From contig NZ_FQTY01000003.1 in the NCBI RefSeq assembly GCF_900128955.1, positions 186,001 through 250,000 of the forward strand: a stretch of 64,000 nucleotides of DNA, given 5' to 3'. The notes beneath the pieces were generated by a model. It was given only the letters and a program-made list of their open reading frames with translations, was not told the DNA's origin and made no database searches. This stretch comes from Tissierella praeacuta DSM 18095. Lineage in GTDB: Bacteria > Bacillota > Clostridia > Tissierellales > Tissierellaceae. Positions 18,351 through 27,939 of the stretch are shown piece by piece (positions within the stretch are counted from its first letter, which is position 1; the number at the start of each line of letters is the position of its first letter). The position numbers and the translations under genes are program-made.

Positions 18351-20978
18351 ATGGAAAACAAATACGTCTATAGTTTTAGTGAAGGCAAGAAGGAAATGAA
18401 GAGCTTACTAGGAGGAAAGGGTGCCAATTTAGCTGAGATGACCAATATTGGTCTTCCAGTACCTTCTGGTTTTACTATTACCACAGCTGCATGTATACGC
18501 TACTATGATGAAGGCAAAGTATTGTGGAAGGAATTATTAAATGAGATACATGGGCAGTTGAAGGAGTTAGAGAAAAGAGTTGGTAAGAGTTTTTCAGATG
18601 AAAATAATCCATTATTGGTTTCTGTAAGATCAGGAGCCGTTTTTTCAATGCCGGGAATGATGGATACTATACTTAATCTAGGATTAAATGATATATCAGT
18701 AAAGGGATTAGCAAATTCAACAGGAAACGAAAGATTTGCTTATGATAGTTATAGAAGATTTATTCAAATGTTTGCAGATGTAGCCATGGGTATTCCGAAG
18801 GTAAGATTTGACTCCTTACTTGAAGATATGAAAGAAAATAAAAAAATAACAGAGGATACAGACTTAAGTGCAGAGGATTTAAAAATTTTAGTAAAAAAGT
18901 ATAAGGAAATTTACTTAAATGAATTAAATGAAGAATTTCCGGAAGATCCCATGAAACAACTGGAACTTTCCATTAAAGCTGTATTTGAATCATGGAATAA
19001 TCCAAGAGCTAAGGTATATAGAAAACTTCATAATATAGCAGACAATCTAGGAACTGCAGTTAATGTTCAGTCCATGGTATTTGGTAATATGGGAGATACA
19101 TCAGGTACAGGGGTAGCTTTTACAAGAAATCCTGCTACAGGTGAAAACCACTTATTTGGCGAATATTTAATAAATGCTCAAGGAGAAGATGTAGTTGCAG
19201 GTATTAGAACTCCAGAGGAAATATCTCATCTGAAAGATATTATGCCAAATGTATATGATGAGTTTGTAAATATAACCCATATATTGGAAAAACATTATAA
19301 GGATATGCAAGATATAGAATTTACAATAGAAAATGGTAAGCTTTATATACTTCAAACTAGAAATGGTAAAAGAACTGCCCAAGCAGGAATCAAGGTGGCA
19401 GTAGACTTAGTGCATGAAGGTTTAATATCCAAGGAAGAGGCAATTATGAGAATGGAGCCAAACCAATTAAATCAACTACTACATCCCACTTTTGAAGAAA
19501 AGACTTTAAAGGAATCTGTGGTAGTAGCTAAAGGATTAGCTGCATCTCCAGGAGCAGCATCAGGAAAGATATATTTTCATGCAGATGATGTAGTAAAAGC
19601 TAAGGAAAGAGGAGAGAGGGCAATTTTAGTCAGACAAGAAACTTCTCCAGAAGATATAGAGGGGATGGTTGCAGCAGAAGGAATTCTTACAGCTCGTGGA
19701 GGGATGACCTCTCATGCTGCAGTAGTTGCAAGAGGTATGGGTAAATGTTGCGTTGCTGGATGTAGTGAAATAAGAGTCAATGAAGATATGAGGACAATGA
19801 GAACTAAGAATTTAATATTTAATGAGGGAGAATTTCTTTCTTTAGATGGAAGTACTGGAACTGTATATAAAGGAGATATAGAAAAGATACAACCAACTTT
19901 AAGTGGGAGCTTTGGAGAGTTTATGAAATGGGTAGATGAAATAAGGACTATGGGAGTTAGGACTAATGCTGATAATCCAAAGGATGCAGCTCAAGCCTTA
20001 GAATTTGGTGCTGAAGGTATTGGACTATGTAGAACTGAGCATATGTTCTTTGAAGAAAGCAGAATTACATCTGTAAGAAAAATGATTCTTGCCACTAGTT
20101 TAGAAGAAAGAAAATCAGCTTTAGCTGAACTTTTACCAGTACAGAGACAGGACTTCTATGAACTTTATGAAGTCATGGGAGAAAAACCAGTTACAGTGAG
20201 ACTTTTAGATCCTCCATTACATGAATTCTTACCAAATAAGGATGAAGATATAAAAGAATTAGCTGAGGCTATGAGTGTAAGTTTTAACGATTTAAAAGAC
20301 AGAGTAGAAGAATTAGCTGAATTTAATCCAATGCTTGGGCATAGGGGATGTAGATTAGCTGTAACTTATCCAGAAATATATAGGATGCAGGTAAGAGCAA
20401 TAATGGAAGCAGCAATAGATATTAAAGAGAAGGGATATAATGATATTTATCCGGAAATTATGATTCCATTAATTGGACATGTAAATGAATTAAAATATGT
20501 AAAAAATGAAATTATAGAAGAAATAAATCTTGTATTTGAGGAAAGAAATAATATAGTTAAATATATGATAGGTACAATGCTTGAAGTTCCAAGAGCAGCA
20601 ATAACTGCAGATGAAATAGCTAGTGAGGCTGAATTCTTTAGCTTTGGAACTAATGATTTAACTCAAATGGGATTTGGATTTTCAAGAGATGATGCAGGAA
20701 AATTCCTAAATGAATATATAGAAAAGGGAATTTTTGAAAAGGATCCTTTTCAGGCTATAGATATTGATGGTGTAGGCAAATTAATGGAGATTGCCATAGA
20801 ATATGGTAGAAAGGCTAATTCAAAATTAAAATTAGGAATATGTGGTGAACATGGTGGAGAACCAAGTTCAGTTGAGTTTTGCCATAAGTTAGGTCTTAAC
20901 TATGTAAGCTGTTCACCTTTCAGAATACCAATAGCAAGATTAGCAGCCGCCCAAGCACAAATAAATAGTCCAAGATAA
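18351..20978 (+). CDS. ppdK: Pyruvate, phosphate dikinase
   Basis: An 875-residue enzyme, full length for the family. It interconverts pyruvate + ATP + phosphate and PEP + AMP + pyrophosphate, in anaerobes often acting in glycolysis. The N-terminal nucleotide-binding domain starts with LLGGKGANLAEM; the swivelling phosphohistidine domain has GGMTSHAAVVARG with catalytic His at about residue 455 and the regulatory Thr two residues before it; the PEP-binding barrel ends with GICGEHGGEP, catalytic Cys at about 831. The regulator gene immediately upstream fits control by phosphorylation. The ATG follows AAAGGGGAG. Confidence 0.97.
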   Translation: MENKYVYSFSEGKKEMKSLLGGKGANLAEMTNIGLPVPSGFTITTAACIRYYDEGKVLWKELLNEIHGQLKELEKRVGKSFSDENNPLLVSVRSGAVFSMPGMMDTILNLGLNDISVKGLANSTGNERFAYDSYRRFIQMFADVAMGIPKVRFDSLLEDMKENKKITEDTDLSAEDLKILVKKYKEIYLNELNEEFPEDPMKQLELSIKAVFESWNNPRAKVYRKLHNIADNLGTAVNVQSMVFGNMGDTSGTGVAFTRNPATGENHLFGEYLINAQGEDVVAGIRTPEEISHLKDIMPNVYDEFVNITHILEKHYKDMQDIEFTIENGKLYILQTRNGKRTAQAGIKVAVDLVHEGLISKEEAIMRMEPNQLNQLLHPTFEEKTLKESVVVAKGLAASPGAASGKIYFHADDVVKAKERGERAILVRQETSPEDIEGMVAAEGILTARGGMTSHAAVVARGMGKCCVAGCSEIRVNEDMRTMRTKNLIFNEGEFLSLDGSTGTVYKGDIEKIQPTLSGSFGEFMKWVDEIRTMGVRTNADNPKDAAQALEFGAEGIGLCRTEHMFFEESRITSVRKMILATSLEERKSALAELLPVQRQDFYELYEVMGEKPVTVRLLDPPLHEFLPNKDEDIKELAEAMSVSFNDLKDRVEELAEFNPMLGHRGCRLAVTYPEIYRMQVRAIMEAAIDIKEKGYNDIYPEIMIPLIGHVNELKYVKNEIIEEINLVFEERNNIVKYMIGTMLEVPRAAITADEIASEAEFFSFGTNDLTQMGFGFSRDDAGKFLNEYIEKGIFEKDPFQAIDIDGVGKLMEIAIEYGRKANSKLKLGICGEHGGEPSSVEFCHKLGLNYVSCSPFRIPIARLAAAQAQINSPR

Positions 20979-20983
20979 ATAAA

Positions 20984-21027
20984 AAATAGTCTAATAAATA
21001 TGAAAGTATTTATTAGACTATTTCTAT
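20984..21027 (+). terminator. Terminator after ppdK
   Basis: A 17-bp perfect inverted repeat (20984-21000 with 21007-21023, core ATAGTCTAATAAATA) with a six-base loop, A-rich before and T-rich after. It closes the PSRP-ppdK operon. Confidence 0.8.
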
Positions 21028-21157
21028 TTAGTAATGATGATGTAGATAAAGATTTTGATACAGTTGAATATGAAAATAAAATATAAATTTCAATCTACAC
21101 TATTCTCTGCCGATATATAATATATAGTTAAAACGGAATGTGAGAAGGAGTGATATT

Positions 21158-21730
21158 GTGAAAATAGAAAGAACTCAATTTACAATTAGTAACTTTATGC
21201 AAAATAATAAACAAATCAAAGGTTTTAAACCTTGGAACAGTAAAAATATTATATCAGGACAAAATATATTTGGATTTAATATGACTCAAAATAAAGATAA
21301 AAAGATAGATGATGGTGGAAGTATTGCATCTATAATGAGTAAGAAAATTAAAGATGATATCATTGCAGACAAGATTGCTAAAAAGATTGCAAGAGGTGAA
21401 AAACTTACGGAAGAAGAAAAAGCTAAAATCATGGAAATTGATCCTGAAAAATTAAGAAAAGCTGAAATGGCAAATCGAAGACGTGAGGAAATCGAAAGCA
21501 GACTAAAAAATGCAAAGTCAGAAAAAGAGGCTAGGGATATTATATTAGAGGCAAAGATGGAGGCAAGGATAATTTCTGATAAAGGTGATATTAAATACGG
21601 AGAATATCTAATAGAAGCAGTAAATAAAGCTGAACAAAACTATAATAATAAGGATATCAAAGAAAGTAAAGATATCATTAAAGATGTATTAGATAAAGAT
21701 AAAGGCAAGTTTTTTGATATTAAATTATAG
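21158..21730 (+). CDS. Hypothetical highly charged helical protein
   Basis: About 190 residues, starting at the GTG at 21158 behind AGAAGGAG. The first 50 residues are polar and asparagine-rich (KIERTQFTISNFMQNNKQ); the rest is almost wholly charged helix, with DIIADKIAKKIARGEKLTEEEKAKI and a KAEMANRRREEIESRLKN stretch. No membrane segment, signal peptide or catalytic motif is visible. It stands alone between two terminators. I do not recognise the family; similar charged proteins occur in spore-forming Clostridia but I cannot name one. Confidence 0.6.
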   Translation: MKIERTQFTISNFMQNNKQIKGFKPWNSKNIISGQNIFGFNMTQNKDKKIDDGGSIASIMSKKIKDDIIADKIAKKIARGEKLTEEEKAKIMEIDPEKLRKAEMANRRREEIESRLKNAKSEKEARDIILEAKMEARIISDKGDIKYGEYLIEAVNKAEQNYNNKDIKESKDIIKDVLDKDKGKFFDIKL

Positions 21731-21733
21731 GTC

Positions 21734-21796
21734 AAATCAAAGCCATTAAAACCTTAATGTATTAAATAATGAGATTTTAATGGCTTTGATTTTTCT
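21734..21796. terminator. Bidirectional terminator
   Basis: An 18-bp perfect inverted repeat (21734-21751 and 21775-21792, core ATCAAAGCCATTAAAA) with a 23-base loop and T runs on both strands. It serves the plus-strand hypothetical gene and the converging minus-strand epimerase gene. Confidence 0.8.
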
Positions 21797-21819
21797 ATAT
21801 ATTAAAAAGGATATTGTAA

Positions 21820-22491
21820 TTATTGTTCTCTTTTCAATATGGATATAGTAGCCTTTTCAGGAATCCCAATAGGTTCCACTATTATTTCACCAGCATAATC
21901 TTTTCCTTTTAATAATCCTTTCTTCATTAAATGAAAGGTAACAGTCTTATTTGCTTTAACAGATATGCCAAGAACATTTCCATTATCTCCATCTAATCCA
22001 GAAGGAATATCTACTGAAAGAATGTTGCTGGAATAATTGTTAATAAAAGAAATTACTTCTTTAAATATTCCACTTACTTCTCTGGTAAGTCCAATTCCAA
22101 ATATGGAATCTATAGTTAAGTCGTTTTTTAATAAAGATTTCTTGAGAGTTTCAAGTTCCATTTCACTATTATTAATATTAATAAATTTTATTTCCATATT
22201 TTTAAGTATATTTAAATTAATATTAAAATCTTTAGTTCCTTTATCCAAATTACCAATAATAAATATATCTACTTTCTTTTCATTTAATATAAGATGACGA
22301 GCTATGGCTAAACCATCTCCACCATTATTACCAACTCCACATATTACAGTGAAATTTGTTGTTTTATCTAAATCTATATTATTGACTACCTTTATTGCAG
22401 CATTTTCCATAAGAACTATACTGGGAATACAAATATTTTCTATGGCATAGGAGTCCATAGCCTTCATTTCATTACAGCTAATAGTAATCAT
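21820..22491 (-). CDS. nnrE: NAD(P)H-hydrate epimerase (YjeF N-terminal domain)
   Basis: A 223-residue YjeF_N protein that epimerises damaged NAD(P)HX so that the dehydratase can repair it. VICGVGNNGGDGLAIARHL, DSIFGIGLTREVSG and VDIPSGLDGDNG are the family's nucleotide-binding and catalytic segments. I start it at the ATG whose complement is 22489-22491 (MITISCNEMKAMD), because AAAGGAGTG lies just upstream on the minus strand; an earlier start would add an unusual hydrophobic extension. Bacterial versions are often fused to the ADP-dependent dehydratase, but no such domain follows here, so that partner must be encoded elsewhere. Confidence 0.9.
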   Translation of the reverse strand: MITISCNEMKAMDSYAIENICIPSIVLMENAAIKVVNNIDLDKTTNFTVICGVGNNGGDGLAIARHLILNEKKVDIFIIGNLDKGTKDFNINLNILKNMEIKFININNSEMELETLKKSLLKNDLTIDSIFGIGLTREVSGIFKEVISFINNYSSNILSVDIPSGLDGDNGNVLGISVKANKTVTFHLMKKGLLKGKDYAGEIIVEPIGIPEKATISILKREQ

Positions 22492-22669
22492 AAAAAACAC
22501 TCCTTTCAAGACTATTATATATCTTAGGGAAAGTAGTATCAACAATATATAATTTAGGATATTTGGTTTTCCACTTCATTATTATAATATATAGTTATAT
22601 AATAGAAATGGAAGATATTATGGTAGCTGTTAATTAATATAAATTTCTTCTAAAAAATGGGGGGATATT

Positions 22670-23773
22670 ATGGAACTTAAGATTTTTCACACAGGGGACA
22701 TTCACTTGGGAATGAAATTCAATAATTATGCAGATGAAATAAAAGAAAAATTATGTGAGGTCAGATTTTTGACTTTAGAAAATATGATAATAAAATCAAA
22801 TGAATTAAATGCAGACTTATTTGTTATTGCGGGAGATTTATTTAATACAATACAAGTAGCTAAAAGAGATATACATAGAACTGTAAAGATTTTGGACAAG
22901 TTTAATGGAGCATGTGTATTAGTCTTACCTGGAAACCATGATTATGATAATGGTATGACAGATTTATGGAGGGAGTTTACTAAAATACCAAGTGAAAAAA
23001 TAGTTTTATTAAATGAAAAGAAGTATTATTTTTTAAATAATTATGATTTAGACGTAGTTATATATCCAGCTCCTTGCCATAGCAAACATTCAAGTGAGAA
23101 TAGCTTAGGTTGGATTAAGGAGGAAGGATTATCACAAACAGGTAAATATCATATAGGAGTTGCCCATGGGGCATTAGAAGGACTTTCTCCTGATATTGAG
23201 GGGAATTATTATTATATGGGGATAAATGAGTTAAGTTCTATACCCACAAACTTATGGCTGCTAGGGCATACTCATCTTATGTATCCATTTAAAGATAAAA
23301 TATTGGATAATAAAATATTTAATGCAGGTACACCGGAGCCAGATGGATTGGATTATAAGGATAAGGGTAATGCTTGGTTTATAAATATAAATGATGGAAA
23401 AATAGTTGGTGAGAAAATACCTACAGGAGAATATAGATTTTTCGATCAAGAATTTGAAGTAAATTCTGATGAAGATTTAGACTCTATAGAATTATGGGCT
23501 TTAAAGGATGAACCGAATAAGAAAATCATTCGTCTATGTCTTAAAGGCAGTATATCCAATGAAGCCTATGAAAATTTAAATGATTTTTACAGAAATTTAG
23601 AATCTAAAATATTTCACTTAATAGTTGACGATTCCCATTTAAGGGTTAGGATAAATAAAACTACTATAGAAAGAGAATTTACAAAGGGCTCTTTTCCCTA
23701 TGAATTTTTAAATGGTTTGACTTATGATGATGAAGCATTGCAGATTGCATATGATTTATTGAGGAGGAGGTAA
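22670..23773 (+). CDS. SbcD/YhaO-like metallophosphoesterase (DNA repair exonuclease subunit)
   Basis: A 367-residue protein with the full set of Mre11/SbcD metal-binding motifs: HTGDIHLG at the N-terminus, AGDLFNT, LPGNHDYDN, AHGALEG and LLGHTHLM. It is expected to be the Mn-dependent nuclease of a two-subunit DNA end-processing complex. The stop is one base before the ATPase gene, so they are translationally coupled. The ATG lies behind GGGGG. The two-gene arrangement resembles B. subtilis yhaO-yhaN as much as sbcD-sbcC. Confidence 0.9.
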   Translation: MELKIFHTGDIHLGMKFNNYADEIKEKLCEVRFLTLENMIIKSNELNADLFVIAGDLFNTIQVAKRDIHRTVKILDKFNGACVLVLPGNHDYDNGMTDLWREFTKIPSEKIVLLNEKKYYFLNNYDLDVVIYPAPCHSKHSSENSLGWIKEEGLSQTGKYHIGVAHGALEGLSPDIEGNYYYMGINELSSIPTNLWLLGHTHLMYPFKDKILDNKIFNAGTPEPDGLDYKDKGNAWFININDGKIVGEKIPTGEYRFFDQEFEVNSDEDLDSIELWALKDEPNKKIIRLCLKGSISNEAYENLNDFYRNLESKIFHLIVDDSHLRVRINKTTIEREFTKGSFPYEFLNGLTYDDEALQIAYDLLRRR

Positions 23774-23774
23774 A

Positions 23775-26189
23775 ATGTATATTAAATCCTACGAGAGTAC
23801 GAGATTTGCTGGGTTAAAGGATATTAGTCTGGGGTTTGATAGGGGAGTTAATGTAATATTAGGGCCAAACGAATCAGGAAAGAGTACTATTATTGAAGGG
23901 ATTCATTCTACTTTATTTAAGGATATAAAACTTAAAAGAAATAATAATCTAGATAAAGAGTTTTTATTTAAGTTTATGCCACAGCCAAATGGTGATTTTA
24001 TCAATGGCAAAGTTGTTATAGAATATGACAATGGAGAATATGAAATCTATAAAGAATGGGGAAATACTGAAAATATACATTTATTAACTCCAAATGGAAC
24101 TATTATAAAAAATGAAAATGACATTAAAGAAGAATTGTCTAAAATCTTAACCCATGGAGAAAGCACATATAGCAATATTGTATTTGCGAAGCAAAGAGAT
24201 TTGAAGAGGGCTTTGTTTAATATAATTAATAATAGGGAAATAACTAATGAGATTAATGATTTATTAAGAAGAACTATGATGGAATTAGACGGTATATCCA
24301 TTGATACTATACAGAAGAATATAGAAGATGAAATAGATAGTTTATATAAGAGATGGAATAGAGAGAAAAACTATCCAGAAAATAATAGAGGAGTTAATAA
24401 CCCATATAAAACTGGATTAGGAAAAATATTAGAAAGTTATTACAATAAAGAGAATTTAAAATTGCTTATGGAAAGAGCAGATGAATCAGAAAAAGAGTTT
24501 GAAGATATATGTAATAAAATTAAGGAATTAGAGAATAAGATAAAATTACTATCTGAAAAAAAGCTTGGATTAGAAAAGATTGAAGATGATGTAAATAATA
24601 GGATGATTTTAGATGCGGAAATATCTTCTATCAATAAAGATTTAGAAGATTTCTCGGAAGCCAATAGAGAATGGCCTAAAACTGAGCAATTATTAGAACA
24701 ACTGGATGAAAAAATTCTTGTGTTAAAGGAAAAAAGAAAAAAATTAAATAAAGAGAAGGATGATTTAGAGAAATCAAAGAAGAGGGAAGTCCTAGAAAGG
24801 AAACTAAAAAATATAGAAGAAATTCAAGAGAAGATAAATTACATTATAAATGAATTATCTACAATACCCATAATAAGCAGTGATGATATAGACAAATTAT
24901 CTAAGATTCAGACTGAGTTATTAACATTAGATACCACTATGAAGGCTGGTAAAATGATAGGAATATTAAAAAAATCATCGGATAAGCCCTTATATATATC
25001 AAGAGATTTTAGGGAGCGAGAAGTACTTGATTTAGGTAATCCATTTGAAGCCAATGGTGTAATAAATATAAGTTATGATAATGAACTTGAAATGGAAATT
25101 AAAACAGGAGATTTAGATTTTCAAGAATTGAATGATAAATATAAATCATCTAAGAAAGAATATAATCAATTATTACACATTCTCAAGATTGATACTATAG
25201 AAACTGGTAAACTTAATCTCCAAAAAATTAAAAGACTAGAGAATGAAAAGATATCTTTAAACAAACAATTGGAATTCATATTAGATAAGGATACTAAGGA
25301 AGAATTAGAGGAAGAATTGAAAGAATTAGAGAATATTAAAGTCTTTAGAGATTTAGATGAAATCCATAAAGAATTAACTGAAATCAATGAGGAAGAATTA
25401 GATATTTTAGCAAATAAAAAAAACAAAACAGATCTAATAGTTCAGTGGAAGGAGAAATATACTGACCATGATAATTTATTTGATTTAGTTATAGATAAAA
25501 AAACTATACTTAAAGATAAAAGGTCAAAACTAGAAAAATTAAAACCATTACCAGAAGAATTTACTACAGCAGACGAATTTAAAATCAATTTAATTTTAAT
25601 TAGAGAAGAATTAAATAGTGCTCAAGGTGATTTGGACAAGTTAAAATCCTATTATTATGAAGCTAAAAATAATCTCTTGGATACATCTTTTGAAGAACTA
25701 AGAGAAGAATATTTACATTCTGAGTCTATATTTAAAAGGAATATTCAAAGAGGAGAAAAACTCTTAGAAATTCAAAAGGTATTTTTAAAAACAAAAGAAG
25801 AACTATCAAGCAATCCTATGGAACCATTAGCCTATGAATTTGCAAGATTGCTGGAAATTATTACAGATGGTAAATATAAAACTGGGGACATAGATGAAGA
25901 GTTTAATATAAAGCTTCAAAACTTAAATGGTGAGATTCCTGTGGAACTGTTATCAGCTGGGACTTATGATAGTGTTACATTAGCCCTAAGGTTTTCACTA
26001 CTAAAGCATATTTTTAAGGGAAAGACTGGATATGTAATATTAGATGATTGTTTAGTAGATTTAGATCCTAAGAGAAAGGATCAATCTATAAAACTAATAA
26101 ATGACTTTGCTAAAGAATACCAAGTTATTTTTACAACTTGTGATCCAGAAACAGCAAAGATGCTAGGTGGAAATATTATAAAAATATAA
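23775..26189 (+). CDS. SbcC/YhaN-like SMC-family ATPase
   Basis: An 804-residue ATPase. The N-terminal lobe has Walker A VILGPNESGKSTIIEGI; the C-terminal lobe has the LLSAGTYDSVTLALRF signature and Walker B YVILDDCLVDLDP. Between them, about residues 180-650, run long coiled coils broken by a small globular part. True SbcC carries a CxxC zinc hook at the coiled-coil apex; I see no CxxC in this protein, which favours a YhaN-type subunit with another way of joining dimers. It works with the upstream nuclease on DNA ends. GGAGGAGG lies just before the ATG. Confidence 0.87.
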   Translation: MYIKSYESTRFAGLKDISLGFDRGVNVILGPNESGKSTIIEGIHSTLFKDIKLKRNNNLDKEFLFKFMPQPNGDFINGKVVIEYDNGEYEIYKEWGNTENIHLLTPNGTIIKNENDIKEELSKILTHGESTYSNIVFAKQRDLKRALFNIINNREITNEINDLLRRTMMELDGISIDTIQKNIEDEIDSLYKRWNREKNYPENNRGVNNPYKTGLGKILESYYNKENLKLLMERADESEKEFEDICNKIKELENKIKLLSEKKLGLEKIEDDVNNRMILDAEISSINKDLEDFSEANREWPKTEQLLEQLDEKILVLKEKRKKLNKEKDDLEKSKKREVLERKLKNIEEIQEKINYIINELSTIPIISSDDIDKLSKIQTELLTLDTTMKAGKMIGILKKSSDKPLYISRDFREREVLDLGNPFEANGVINISYDNELEMEIKTGDLDFQELNDKYKSSKKEYNQLLHILKIDTIETGKLNLQKIKRLENEKISLNKQLEFILDKDTKEELEEELKELENIKVFRDLDEIHKELTEINEEELDILANKKNKTDLIVQWKEKYTDHDNLFDLVIDKKTILKDKRSKLEKLKPLPEEFTTADEFKINLILIREELNSAQGDLDKLKSYYYEAKNNLLDTSFEELREEYLHSESIFKRNIQRGEKLLEIQKVFLKTKEELSSNPMEPLAYEFARLLEIITDGKYKTGDIDEEFNIKLQNLNGEIPVELLSAGTYDSVTLALRFSLLKHIFKGKTGYVILDDCLVDLDPKRKDQSIKLINDFAKEYQVIFTTCDPETAKMLGGNIIKI

Positions 26190-26204
26190 AGGAAGGTGTT
26201 ATAA

Positions 26205-26981
26205 ATGGATATTATTAAAAAACATTGTATAGCCTTAATTTTTATCTTTGTATTAATATTAAATAATAATGTTTATGCCGCTGATGGGCTTTATCGTTTA
26301 ATGCATAATGATCATGATGCATTAATAGTTGGAGAAATAATCAGTATAGATGAAAATGATATAAAAGTTTCTGTAGAAAAAAATATAATTAGTAATAAGA
26401 ATTTAAATGATTATGCTGTTAGAAAGCAGTTAAATCTTAGTGAAGCAAGTATTATATCATCATTTAGATATACGTTTTTCTATGATGAGAATGACAATGA
26501 AGGTAATCCTTCTGTAGGGGATTATGTACTTATGTCAGTTTTAAAATCGAGAAAAGGTTTTGAAATCGCTTGGGGAGCATATAAGGTTGATAGTTTTGAT
26601 TATAAAAATTTATCAGTGGTTTTACCGAAATATGCAAGTATGAGCTGCAAAATGGAAGCTGCTGCTATCAAAACTTTTGTTAATAGTGATGGAGAAATTA
26701 ATGAATTTTTCTTTGATGGAGATAAAGAAATTGTTTATGCCGGTGAAGATAAAACTATTATTTTCGATGGAAATATTCAAGAATCAGAAGAAATCTCTTC
26801 TGATTCTATAAATAATACGAAAAAGGAGCATTCTATAGCCATAATAGGTGGTGCTGATGGCCCTACGGCTTTATATCTTACGGGAAATCCAATTAAAGCT
26901 TTGATTGTTCCAACTATTGTAATTTTATTAGTAGGTTTTGCTATTGGATATTTTGTTAAAGCAAAGATTTCAAAGAAATAA
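26205..26981 (+). CDS. Exported membrane-anchored protein with an OadB-like motif
   Basis: A 258-residue protein with an N-terminal signal peptide (ALIFIFVLILNNNVYAADG, cleavage near residue 25), a soluble region of strands with conserved-looking GDYVLMSVLKSR and AWGAYKVD segments, and a C-terminal hydrophobic helix. Just before that helix is SIAIIGGADGPTALYLTGNP, which closely matches a signature of the beta subunit of sodium-pumping decarboxylases (OadB family), though the rest of that multi-spanning protein is absent. The soluble part faces outward by this topology. It follows the ATPase gene by 15 bases and could be in that operon. Function unknown. Confidence 0.7.
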   Translation: MDIIKKHCIALIFIFVLILNNNVYAADGLYRLMHNDHDALIVGEIISIDENDIKVSVEKNIISNKNLNDYAVRKQLNLSEASIISSFRYTFFYDENDNEGNPSVGDYVLMSVLKSRKGFEIAWGAYKVDSFDYKNLSVVLPKYASMSCKMEAAAIKTFVNSDGEINEFFFDGDKEIVYAGEDKTIIFDGNIQESEEISSDSINNTKKEHSIAIIGGADGPTALYLTGNPIKALIVPTIVILLVGFAIGYFVKAKISKK

Positions 26982-27000
26982 ATATATATAAAAAACTATA

Positions 27001-27030
27001 AAAGGAAAGGTAGGTGAAAATCCTGTAACG
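27001..27030 (+). other. Short stretch resembling the core of a cobalamin riboswitch
   Basis: AAAGGAAAGG followed by TAGGTGAAAATCCTG resembles the conserved segment of a B12 riboswitch, but the next conserved block (GCNGCCCCCGC and ACTGTNA) is not there. Either a decayed piece or a chance match; the downstream gene is a hydrolase with no known cobalamin link. Confidence 0.15.
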
Positions 27031-27069
27031 CTATAATCTTATTTGTATTAGGTTTGAGTTCAGGATTAA

Positions 27070-27843
27070 ATGAAAGATTATTTATATTCTAATTATATAG
27101 TTGAAGAAAAGATATATATAGAAAATATTCCTGCCATTTTATTTAGACCAAAAGATGTAGAAGGAACTATACCAACTATTATATTTTACCATGGCTGGGG
27201 TTCAAGTAAGGAATCTCAAAGGATTAGAGGATTAATATTTTCAACAGTAGGCTTTCAAGTATTAATACCAGATGGAATCTATCATGGAGAGAGAGGTTCT
27301 ATAGATTATGTAACTGCTAGTGGTAAATATTTTTGGGAGACAATATTAAAGAATCTGGAAGAGTCTAATTTATTGATAGAAGAAATTATTAAGAAATATG
27401 AAGGAGATCCAGATAATATTTTTCTAACTGGACATTCTATGGGAGGGTTTACTGCTGCAGGAATATTTACACATAATCCTATGATGAAATCCTTAGTTGT
27501 TTTAAATGGTTCTTGTGCATGGAAAAACTCTAATGAAATATTTAAAAAATATTTAGGAATTAAAATGACTGAGGACTTAAAAGAAATTGAGGAAAAGATA
27601 GTGAAATTAGATCCTTATAACAATTTGGAATTATTTAAGAACAGACCTGTTCTTATACTTCATGGAGATAGTGATAGTGTAGTGTCCATAGATAGCCAAA
27701 GATTATTTGTACAAAAGCTTCAGCCTTTGTATAAAAACAAGGAAAATATTAAGTTAGTTGAATATCCTAACTTAAATCATTATGTAACTACAAATATGAT
27801 GAAAGAAAGTATATCTTGGTTATGTGAATTGAAAAAAATTTAA
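27070..27843 (+). CDS. Alpha/beta hydrolase (dienelactone hydrolase/prolyl oligopeptidase-like)
   Basis: A 257-residue cytoplasmic hydrolase. The oxyanion segment FYHGWGSSKES, the nucleophile elbow GHSMGG with Ser at residue 123, the acid Asp200 (LHGDSDSVV) and His237 (NLNHYVT) form a complete catalytic triad. The general layout is that of YitV/prolyl oligopeptidase-type esterases; the substrate is unknown. The ribosome binding site before the ATG is weak (CAGGAT). No signal peptide. It stands between the OadB-motif protein and xpt without obvious functional link. Confidence 0.85.
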   Translation: MKDYLYSNYIVEEKIYIENIPAILFRPKDVEGTIPTIIFYHGWGSSKESQRIRGLIFSTVGFQVLIPDGIYHGERGSIDYVTASGKYFWETILKNLEESNLLIEEIIKKYEGDPDNIFLTGHSMGGFTAAGIFTHNPMMKSLVVLNGSCAWKNSNEIFKKYLGIKMTEDLKEIEEKIVKLDPYNNLELFKNRPVLILHGDSDSVVSIDSQRLFVQKLQPLYKNKENIKLVEYPNLNHYVTTNMMKESISWLCELKKI

Positions 27844-27882
27844 TAAGGGTTAAACTATTTAGCTTATATAAATATTAAATTC

Positions 27883-27911
27883 TTGAATAAATTCTTTAAT
27901 TATTATAGTAT
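27883..27911 (+). promoter_or_regulatory. Probable sigma-A promoter of xpt
   Basis: TTGAAT (27883-27888) and TAGTAT (27906-27911) are 17 bases apart, about 30 bases before the xpt start codon. There is no room for a purine riboswitch between this promoter and the gene. Confidence 0.45.
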
Positions 27912-27939
27912 AGTATAAAATAATCATTGAGGTGAAGAA

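Noticed and set aside
27844-27939. Guanine riboswitch before xpt
   Set aside because: Only about 95 bases separate the genes, the likely promoter leaves a leader of some 30 bases, and no purine aptamer core is present.
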